Source: Betaproteobacteria bacterium (GTDB taxonomy: Bacteria; Pseudomonadota; Gammaproteobacteria; Burkholderiales; Burkholderiaceae). From it: a stretch of DNA of 11,285 bases. The translations under genes were made by a program, and so were the position numbers. The DNA lies in the NCBI GenBank assembly GCA_015654605.1, contig JAATGO010000356.1, positions 1 through 11,285 on the forward strand, written 5' to 3'. This document shows positions 6,124 through 11,285 of this stretch, piece by piece. A model generated the notes under the pieces. It saw only the letters and a list, made by a program, of their open reading frames with translations. It made no database searches and had not been told where the DNA came from. The first letter of the stretch is position 1. The number at the start of each line of letters is the position of its first letter.

Positions 6124-7158
6124 TTAATCTGGAGGCATTTCAATTAATGTGGCAAGCATCTCGGCACGTCCATTCCGATTAAATAACTGTTGTTCTTCAT
6201 GATCATGTTGTTCAAACTGCGCGATAAAGTCTTCGAGTGCATTAATAGGGGACAGAGGGCTTTTGCTAATAGACCGCATTGCTTTGGTAACAAGAAGGCC
6301 ACAGGCATTGGGCGCATTCTCTTGCAGGTTTTTGCTAAAAAAAGTGACGGGTGGATTTGTGGCGACACCATATTGTCGGGCAAGAGCATGCAATTGGGTT
6401 TTTTCGTCGTCGTTCAAGTACGCAAGGCTATCGAAGACGACAGCTTTCTTGTCCTGGTTTCCCAGTGCAAAGATGCCGAACAAGATCCAATGATCTCTAA
6501 ATAACAGGGGTATAAATTGTCTCATATGAGAATCTTGAAGAACTTGATTATCTTGGTGAGAAATATCAAGGTTCGGTACATTCTCTATTGTCCTGGCATT
6601 ATGAAAATAAAACTTGTCTTGTTCTTGATTTAGTATGGAGGATATCTTACTTAATTCAGGTTCTGTGATAAAGCGATTTGTATGAAAAAGGGAAGGCGTG
6701 GCCGGATGAGCACTATCATCAACTAAAACAAACGCGTCCAAATTTTTCAGATGATCAAAAATTTCATTTTGTAGCGGAGCCTCATTAGCGGCTTCAAATG
6801 CAGCCATCAATAATATTTTTTCGGGAATCGCATAGATATTCTTATTTGTTCTTCTCGAATTATTATTCCTTGCTTTGATTAATTCATACAGCCTCAGACT
6901 ATCTTTACCTAGTTGTTTTTTAAGGTCTGAATGCCCAGATTCTTTTCCCGTATAGAGATCAAAAAGGAAACGTTCTGCTTCTTTTCCTTCAGGCGATTTT
7001 TGATGGCATGTCAAGGTAAATAGGTATTCTATGGATTCAGTATCATTTAACTTTGCGAAAGATTGTAATATATCAAAATCATATTTATTTTCTGATATCT
7101 TTTCTCTAGTCGGTATTGCAATGGTAGGAGAATGATAGGATATTTGTTGTGGTGTCAT
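6124..7158 (-). CDS. CE-clan cysteine protease, ElaD/SseL/Ulp1-like (putative host-directed effector)
   Basis: 344 residues from the ATG at 7158; a TTG 18 bp upstream (7176) could add six residues, and neither start has a strong ribosome-binding site. The C-terminal half carries a CE-clan catalytic set in order: FRDHWILFGIF (H223), AVVFDSLAYL (D243), a Gln in the SKNLQENAPNACG segment (Q279) and the nucleophile in NACGLL (C286). This is the layout of Ulp1/SENP and bacterial ElaD, SseL and ChlaDub proteases, which remove ubiquitin or ubiquitin-like modifiers, and of the related YopJ acetyltransferases. The 'FIPLLFRDHW' strand is particularly like ElaD/SseL. The N-terminal 190 residues are charged, soluble and unassigned, with no signal peptide or membrane segment, as expected for a cytosolic or type III/IV-secreted protein. 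The gene is markedly AT-rich (about 28% GC in one 60-nt sample) compared with trpS next door, suggesting acquisition. The protease fold is well supported; the effector role is inferred. Confidence 0.72.
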   Translation of the reverse strand: MTPQQISYHSPTIAIPTREKISENKYDFDILQSFAKLNDTESIEYLFTLTCHQKSPEGKEAERFLFDLYTGKESGHSDLKKQLGKDSLRLYELIKARNNNSRRTNKNIYAIPEKILLMAAFEAANEAPLQNEIFDHLKNLDAFVLVDDSAHPATPSLFHTNRFITEPELSKISSILNQEQDKFYFHNARTIENVPNLDISHQDNQVLQDSHMRQFIPLLFRDHWILFGIFALGNQDKKAVVFDSLAYLNDDEKTQLHALARQYGVATNPPVTFFSKNLQENAPNACGLLVTKAMRSISKSPLSPINALEDFIAQFEQHDHEEQQLFNRNGRAEMLATLIEMPPD

Positions 7159-7245
7159 TTCAAATCTTGTTATCAATGATCATCTTTAATGTATAGAGTC
7201 TATCGTTGTATAGTTATATATTATGAATTGAGTGTTATCAGAATT

Positions 7246-7264
7246 CTCATCATTTTTTGATGAG
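7246..7264. other. Perfect 7-bp hairpin upstream of the CE-clan protease
   Basis: CTCATCA at 7246-7252 pairs with TGATGAG at 7258-7264 around a TTTTT loop. It lies about 90-105 bp upstream of the protease ATG, probably inside the untranslated leader if the promoter at 7338-7366 is real. It could be a leader structure or a protein-binding dyad. Confidence 0.4.
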
Positions 7265-7337
7265 CTGTTTAGAATATTCGACAATGTACGTACTTAGCGA
7301 GAACATGACTCTTTCTCATGGATCAATATATCGCCAT

Positions 7338-7366
7338 ATCAATGCGAAAAGTTTACCTTTTGTCAA
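7338..7366 (-). promoter_or_regulatory. Candidate sigma-70 promoter with dyad in the spacer, for the CE-clan protease
   Basis: On the minus strand a perfect -35 TTGACA (7366-7361) is followed after 17 bp by ATTGAT (7343-7338), which matches the -10 consensus at only three of six positions. The spacer contains AAAAG-gtaaa-CTTTT, a perfect dyad at 7347-7361, in the position of a classical operator. The protease ATG is about 180 bp downstream. The -35 is convincing, the -10 weak, so an activator or alternative regulation is possible. Confidence 0.4.
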
Positions 7367-7428
7367 ATGTAACGATTTGCTAATGGTTGATTGATAATGA
7401 GGTGGGAAGAAACAACAGCAGATAGCAG

Positions 7429-7569
7429 TCAATACGAATTCCCAACAGTGATCGGTTGGTCTTCCGTATTTAGAGGTTGAGCAGGAGAGAGAAGAGCGGG
7501 AATAGAATCTAACGACCCAGGTGAGTCATCTTCAAAATATGGTTGACATGCTATGCACGACGAAAGCAT
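7429..7569 (-). CDS. Possible 46-residue small ORF between trpS and the protease gene
   Basis: ATG at 7569 opens 46 codons to TGA at 7431-7429. The peptide begins MLSSCIACQPYFEDDSPG and continues with a Pro/Ser/Leu/Asp-rich stretch (SLDSIPALLSPAQPLN) ending in NSY. The same frame is open from a TGA at 7614-7612, 61 codons in total, and lies in frame with trpS beyond its stop. No clear ribosome-binding site precedes the ATG. The sequence looks protein-like rather than random, but the family is unknown. It may be a small protein, the broken end of a lost gene, or chance. Confidence 0.3.
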   Translation of the reverse strand: MLSSCIACQPYFEDDSPGSLDSIPALLSPAQPLNTEDQPITVGNSY

Positions 7570-7638
7570 TGCATATATTTGAACCAGTGTCGCCTGATTA
7601 TCAATGCCTTTTCATGCGTTTTGAGGATGACATGCGAT

Positions 7639-8700
7639 TCAATGAAAGTAATTCAGCCCCAATACTTTTTTCACTTGCGCCATAGTATTTGCTGCGACTT
7701 CGCGTGCAGCGAAAGTGCCTTCTTGGAGTAGATGCATGATGTGCTCACGATCCTTCTCCAGTTCTTGACGACGACTACGGATGGGGGTCAACAAGTCTTG
7801 CAGGCATGTTTCCAGTCGGGCTTTTACCAGACTATCAGCAAGACCACCAGCAACGTAATGTGCCTTCATTGCTTTTAAGCCTTCTTGATCAGGGTCGAAA
7901 GCATCGAGATAGAGGAAGGCAACGTTGCCTTCCAGATGACCTGGATCAGTCACTTTTAAATGGAGTGGATCAGTATAGATTTTTTTGACTGCAGCACGAA
8001 TTTCATCGGGTGTTGCCCCTAGATTGATCGCATTGCCTAAAGACTTGCTCATCTTGGCTTTGCCATCAATGCCGGGTAATCTGCCGATTTCAGGCACCAG
8101 TGCCTGCGCTTCAACCAATACTTCTTGATTCGCCATACGGTTAAAACGGCGCACAATCTCATTAGTTTGCTCAATCATGGGCAATTGGTCTTCACCGACA
8201 GGTACGAGTGTGGCCTTGAATGCGGTGATATCTGCTGCCTGGCTGGCGGGATAAGTGAGAAAGCCAGCGGGAATATCACGCTCAAAACCGCGTAGACGGA
8301 TTTCTTCCTTGACCGTAGGGTTCCGTTCGAGGCGTGCAACTGTGACCAGATTCAGATAATAAAAAGCCAGTTCAGCCAGTTCAGGTACCTGTGATTGAAT
8401 AAACACCGTGGTTTGAGAGAAGTCGATACCAACAGCCATGTAGTCTAAGGCGACTTCAATAACATTACGATGTACTTTGTTGACATCATTCATATTATCA
8501 GTGAGTGCTTGAGCATCTGCCAACATGATGAATTGGCGATATTGGCTTTGGTAGGCGACCCTGTTACGTAGACTGCCAACAAAATGGCCCAGGTGGAGTG
8601 GGCCGGTGGGGCGATCACCAGTGAGAATAATCGTGTCACGCTGAGGAGTGGCGGCAGTCGTCTCAGAGGTATTTTTTGGTTTGCTGGGAGAGGCAGTCAT
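7639..8700 (-). CDS. trpS: Tryptophanyl-tRNA synthetase
   Basis: A 353-residue class I aminoacyl-tRNA synthetase that charges tRNA-Trp in the cytoplasm. The HIGH-type motif is LHLGH at 35-39 in the segment [20 protein letters not shown], and KMSKS is at 216-220 in [14 protein letters not shown]. The blocks [25 protein letters not shown] and [20 protein letters not shown] are characteristic of TrpS. The N-terminus carries about 20 extra Ser/Thr/Lys-rich residues before the first strand; ATG at 8700 has GGAA 7 nt upstream. Length is within the family range of about 330-360. It is the same strand as sir2, which ends 154 bp upstream with hairpins between, so trpS probably has its own promoter. 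All motifs are intact, so it should be functional. Confidence 0.95.
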   Translation of the reverse strand: MTASPSKPKNTSETTAATPQRDTIILTGDRPTGPLHLGHFVGSLRNRVAYQSQYRQFIMLADAQALTDNMNDVNKVHRNVIEVALDYMAVGIDFSQTTVFIQSQVPELAELAFYYLNLVTVARLERNPTVKEEIRLRGFERDIPAGFLTYPASQAADITAFKATLVPVGEDQLPMIEQTNEIVRRFNRMANQEVLVEAQALVPEIGRLPGIDGKAKMSKSLGNAINLGATPDEIRAAVKKIYTDPLHLKVTDPGHLEGNVAFLYLDAFDPDQEGLKAMKAHYVAGGLADSLVKARLETCLQDLLTPIRSRRQELEKDREHIMHLLQEGTFAAREVAANTMAQVKKVLGLNYFH

Positions 8701-8763
8701 ACAGAAATTCCGATGCGATGTTGTCTATTGGCTAGATGGATAATACTAGGGCGTATTTTAATT

Positions 8764-8804
8764 CGTATTTAATAAATACGTGCGATAACTGGTAAGCCAG
8801 TTAT
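8764..8804. terminator. Two adjacent hairpins between sir2 and trpS
   Basis: ATAACTGG-taag-CCAGTTAT at 8785-8804 is a perfect 8-bp stem with a 4-nt loop, and CGTATTT-aat-AAATACG at 8764-8780 a perfect 7-bp stem. They follow the sir2 stop by about 50-90 bp and precede trpS. They are plausible transcript-end or boundary structures, but there is no uninterrupted U-tract, so a terminator role is inferred. Confidence 0.45.
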
Positions 8805-8854
8805 GATGTCGGGCAGGATCACTTCTGTCAAGCGGCGCACGTTTCTTGGCAGTT

Positions 8855-9754
8855 CTAGCGGTAAACGTGTGATGGCTTTTGTAGATTCTGGTGCAGATTG
8901 AGGGATTTTACCAATAGGGGAAGAATGCGCTCGGCAGCCAATGTGGACTTGAATGAGAGTAAGTGGTCAGCACGTGTGATGCCATGATTGATGGCGGCGA
9001 TAGGTTTCCCCTTTTCCGCGGCCATCCGACACAATCGATAGCCAGAAAGAACGAATAAAGATGAGCTGATGACGAGAATGGCATCTGCTGCAGTGAAAGC
9101 TTGTTCGGCCTTTTGTATCCGAGAATGTGGTACGCCGTCACCGAAGAACACAACATCTGGTTGTAGTTTTCCTCCACAGTGAGGGCAGGGAGGAATGTTC
9201 ATTGCATTTACTGCTTCTGGTTCGATATCTGCGTCACCATCAGGTAAAGTCTCTGCCATGGCACGTGTTAAATACGGAGTGAAATGCGGGTTCGCTTGTT
9301 GTAATAGCGATTGGATCAGACTGCGTGGAAATCTGGTGCCGCAATCAAGACAAAATACGATATGGATGTTGCCATGTAGTTCGATGATGTTGGTATTGTT
9401 AGCTTGCTGATGCAGACCATCGACATTTTGTGTTATCACGCTGGATATTTTTTGTGCAGTTTGAAGAGTAGAGATTGCCAGATGTGCTGCATTCGGCTGC
9501 GCTTGTGCCAAGCGCGGCCAGCCCACCATACTGCGAGCCCAGTAACGTTTGCGAGCGATTTCTGACGTGCGAAATGTTTCACCCTCTAATGGAGCCTTAC
9601 CGCGGCGGATGCCGTTTTGATCGCGGTAATCCGGAATTCCTGATGCGGTGCTGATGCCTGCGCCTGTAAGTACGAGCACGTTGGCATGTTGCTCCAAGAA
9701 GTGTGTTAGTACAGCAATATTTTCTCGCACGCTGTCCATGGCATGGTGCATCAT
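8855..9754 (-). CDS. Sir2-family NAD-dependent protein deacylase
   Basis: 299 residues with the full sirtuin signature set. The NAD-binding loop is GAGISTASGIPDYRD (31-45), followed by TQNVDGLHQQA (108-118) and the catalytic ELHGN with H127. A four-Cys zinc site is formed by CLDC (135, 138) and CPHC (190, 193), with an insertion of about 50 residues between the pairs. VVFFGDGVP and ISSSLFVLSGYRL belong to the Rossmann half. The GIPDYRD and spacing resemble class II (SIRT4-like) sirtuins. Sirtuins remove acyl groups from lysines using NAD+; targets are unknown here. Possible starts are ATG at 9754, 9751 or 9739; 9754 is taken because a short leader ORF overlaps it and could provide coupling, since no direct ribosome-binding site is seen. 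The last 15 or so residues past LVKSLN look non-family, see the findings. Confidence 0.92.
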   Translation of the reverse strand: MMHHAMDSVRENIAVLTHFLEQHANVLVLTGAGISTASGIPDYRDQNGIRRGKAPLEGETFRTSEIARKRYWARSMVGWPRLAQAQPNAAHLAISTLQTAQKISSVITQNVDGLHQQANNTNIIELHGNIHIVFCLDCGTRFPRSLIQSLLQQANPHFTPYLTRAMAETLPDGDADIEPEAVNAMNIPPCPHCGGKLQPDVVFFGDGVPHSRIQKAEQAFTAADAILVISSSLFVLSGYRLCRMAAEKGKPIAAINHGITRADHLLSFKSTLAAERILPLLVKSLNLHQNLQKPSHVYR

Positions 9755-9777
9755 TGTGATTGTCTGTAAAAGCGCAT
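9751..9777 (-). CDS. Short leader ORF overlapping the sir2 start
   Basis: ATG at 9777 encodes only MRFYRQSQ and stops at a TGA (9753-9751) that overlaps the sir2 ATG at 9754 in the arrangement ATGATG. It is preceded by a strong AGGGG ribosome-binding site at 4-5 nt spacing, whereas sir2 itself has none visible. This is a classic arrangement for translational coupling, although such a short peptide could also be coincidental. Confidence 0.35.
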   Translation of the reverse strand: MRFYRQSQ

Positions 9778-9837
9778 GTTTTCCCCTGATCCATCATCAG
9801 AACATGTCTGCCGTTTCGGCATGTTAATGATAGAAGA

Positions 9838-9875
9838 TAGAATGCCCTTCATGTTAATTGATGAAATGCGTTCTA
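9838..9875. repeat. Palindromic intergenic repeat, copy 2
   Basis: A 38-nt imperfect palindrome with TAGAATGCCCTTCAT at 9838-9852 facing ATGAAATGCGTTCTA at 9861-9875 around an 8-nt loop; 12 of 15 positions pair, plus one G-U. GAAATGCGTTCTA (9863-9875) is identical to 6057-6069 of copy 1. It lies in the 250-bp gap between yeiH and sir2. The same gap also holds two near-identical CATGTTAAT(T)GA boxes at 9820-9830 and 9850-9861, spaced 30 bp, and a small TGCCG-ttt-CGGCA hairpin near 9809-9821. No gene was found in the gap. Confidence 0.5.
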
Positions 9876-10004
9876 GCCTATGACGACACATTCTGCTTCC
9901 CATCATCTTACATCATGGTGGCGTTGTGCGTGATTATGGTGTCGAGATTGACATTTTGATTGGCAGGATTTATCTATTGGAAGACCGAGTGATGCTGATG
10001 GTCA

Positions 10005-11027
10005 TCAAGGGATGTGGAGCAGTTTGATGAGGGCAAGACTGATCGCCGCCAGGCTCAGCAGCGACAAGATCACTGTCATTGACACTCGTTGACCAGCCTG
10101 CAGTATTACTTTTACATTGACTCCTAGGCCCAATGCTGCCATAGACATCACGGTAAAAAGATTGGCTGTTGTTTGTATAGTGGGAAGCATCGCGTGGGGA
10201 ATCAGGTCAAATGAGCGTAGTCCCAATAACGTTAGGAAGCCAATAATAAACCAGGGCAATAGATGTGCCGTGGACATGCGATGAGTTCCTTGTTCTTCCT
10301 GTTTGCTAAAGAATGAGAGCATGAGAATGACGGGGCCGAGCATGAGGACACGTACTAATTTGACCAGTGTGCCTATATGTAGACTGACTGATGATACTGA
10401 TGCTGTTGCTGCGAGCACTTGCGGTACAGCATACACTGTCAGACCGGTGAACACTCCGTACTGAATATTTGAAAGTGACAATAACGTAGAAATAAAGGGT
10501 AATGCCAATACGACGACGACACCAAGTATGGCAGTGAAGGCAATAGAGGAAGCAACGTCTTCACTGTTGGCCTGAATGATGGGAGCTACCGCAGCGATAG
10601 CTGAATTACCGCAGATAGAATTACCACAGGCAATGAGCATAGCCATCTTACATGGTAATCCAGCGTATCTGCCAATGATGTAGCTTAGGAATATGGCGCT
10701 AGCAACGACGCAGGCGATGCCAGCGACCAGTGTGATCCCATTTTCCATGAGTGCCGTTGCGCTGACCGAAGCGCCCAGTAATATGACGGCGATCTCCAGC
10801 AACACTTTAGCGCTGAACTGAACGCCTAAGGCATAATGTTGTGGCAACGGCATGAAAGTCCCTATGGCGCAGCCGAGCATAATGGCCAGTACCAGACTTT
10901 CCAGCCACGCATGTCCAAATAGAGCAACTTCTGCCATTTCCAGCAATGTCGATGTAGCAACGATTGCAGCGCATAAAATCAGTCCTGGCAGATATTGTTT
11001 TATGCGTATTCCAATCTTAGAAGGCAT
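10005..11027 (-). CDS. yeiH: YeiH/UPF0324-family putative sulfate exporter, inner membrane
   Basis: A 340-residue polytopic membrane protein with about ten hydrophobic segments. The diagnostic motif is CGNSICGNSAIAA (134-146), preceded by LLGASVSATAL and followed by SIAFTAILGVVVVLALPF and VPQVLAATASVS. These match UPF0324 (Cons_hypoth698; the putative sulfate exporter family that includes E. coli YeiH). Length is close to the usual 340-350. ATG at 11027 has GGTGA just upstream. It is divergent from a LysR gene across a 115-bp gap, as yeiH is next to yeiE in enterics, so control by that regulator is likely. The transported ion is only presumed. Confidence 0.9.
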   Translation of the reverse strand: MPSKIGIRIKQYLPGLILCAAIVATSTLLEMAEVALFGHAWLESLVLAIMLGCAIGTFMPLPQHYALGVQFSAKVLLEIAVILLGASVSATALMENGITLVAGIACVVASAIFLSYIIGRYAGLPCKMAMLIACGNSICGNSAIAAVAPIIQANSEDVASSIAFTAILGVVVVLALPFISTLLSLSNIQYGVFTGLTVYAVPQVLAATASVSSVSLHIGTLVKLVRVLMLGPVILMLSFFSKQEEQGTHRMSTAHLLPWFIIGFLTLLGLRSFDLIPHAMLPTIQTTANLFTVMSMAALGLGVNVKVILQAGQRVSMTVILSLLSLAAISLALIKLLHIP

Positions 11028-11142
11028 GTTTTCACCAGATTTGTAATATTAACTTATTATGATGTGGTGATAATGTTCTGTATATCTTACAATTTTGCAT
11101 ATTCTGTAAACATAAAACGAACAATTGAGGTTCGTACTGCTC
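11028..11142. promoter_or_regulatory. Divergent yeiH/lysR promoter region with dyads
   Basis: This 115-bp AT-rich gap contains an imperfect dyad TTATTA-N8-TGATAA at 11054-11073 and a perfect TTACA-N13-TGTAA at 11087-11108. LysR-type regulators bind interrupted palindromes in such divergent regions, usually controlling their own gene and the neighbour. The two dyads are candidate recognition and activation sites. Promoter hexamers could not be assigned with confidence. Confidence 0.4.
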
Positions 11143-11285
11143 ATGACACTGGAACAATTGCGTATTTTTGTAGAGGTTGCCGAAAGAGAACATTTGACCC
11201 AGGCAGCGCATGCGCTGGCACTGACGCCATCAGCTGTGAGTGCGGCGATTCGCACTTTAGAAGAGCAATACAGCACGTTGTTATT
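11143..11285 (+). CDS. LysR-family transcriptional regulator, N-terminal part, runs off window end
   Basis: ATG at 11143 begins MTLEQLRIFVEVAEREHLTQ and AAHALALTPSAVSAAIRTLE, the winged helix-turn-helix of a LysR regulator, with the Q-A-A..L..T.SAVS.AI..LE signature at about 20-40. 47 codons are visible; the effector-binding domain lies outside. GAGG is about 12 nt upstream, a slightly long spacing. Its divergent position next to yeiH matches the enteric yeiE/yeiH pair, but orthology to YeiE cannot be shown from 47 residues. Confidence 0.9.
   Translation, partial: MTLEQLRIFVEVAEREHLTQAAHALALTPSAVSAAIRTLEEQYSTLL

Noticed and set aside
7398..7481. 27-codon plus-strand ORF starting MRWEETTADSS
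   Set aside because: It lies opposite the more protein-like minus-strand stretch, has no ribosome-binding site and no recognisable pattern.
1..11285. CRISPR array, tRNA, rRNA or complete insertion sequence
   Set aside because: No regularly spaced repeats, cloverleaf ends, rRNA-like sequence or transposase frame was seen; only relics and short repeats are present.

Overview
The window reads as a chromosomal segment of a Gram-negative proteobacterium. It carries an MdtG-type drug exporter, a Sec-secreted glycine-zipper protein, a periplasmic M15 peptidase, a UPF0324/YeiH exporter with a divergent LysR gene, and a CE-clan cysteine protease of the kind used as a host-directed effector. That last gene suggests a host-associated lifestyle (inference). 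The species cannot be named from the sequence. Base composition is uneven by hand count of 60-nt samples: about 52% GC inside trpS, about 67% in the remnant block near 2.2 kb, and about 28% inside the protease gene.

Layout. 1-424 (-): N-terminal part of a flavin reductase-like FMN protein running off the window. 549-1772 (-): MdtG-like MFS exporter with three perfect inverted repeats upstream. 1917-2992 (+): a GC-rich gene graveyard holding the tail of a DUF2326-like ATPase, a multiply frameshifted conjugal peptidase traF, and the C-terminal half of a TetR regulator. 2972-3111: a 15-bp direct repeat and two hairpins. 3170-3544 (-): small secreted glycine-zipper/PPxYY protein. 3864-6027 (+): EamA permease, GIY-YIG-like protein (TTG start) and M15 peptidase, closely spaced. 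6034-6069: palindromic repeat, copy 1. 6124-7158 (-): CE-clan protease with a visible His-Asp-Gln-Cys set. 7177-7638: gene-poor gap with a hairpin, a candidate promoter/operator and a possible 46-residue ORF. 7639-8700 (-): trpS. 8764-8804: two hairpins. 8855-9754 (-): Sir2 deacylase with an overlapping 8-codon leader ORF. 9838-9875: palindromic repeat, copy 2. 10005-11027 (-): YeiH exporter. 11143-end (+): LysR regulator, partial.

How the genes fit together. The permease, GIY-YIG and M15 genes could be one transcript, the last two separated by only 15 bp. YeiH and the LysR gene share a 115-bp divergent promoter region, as for yeiH/yeiE in enterics. trpS and sir2 are housekeeping or metabolic genes on the same strand but in separately spaced units. 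The remnant block records past conjugative-element insertions. The most interesting items are the AT-rich effector-like protease with its own promoter/operator region, a two-copy 36-38-nt palindromic intergenic repeat, and two coding-like stretches outside the conventional genes.
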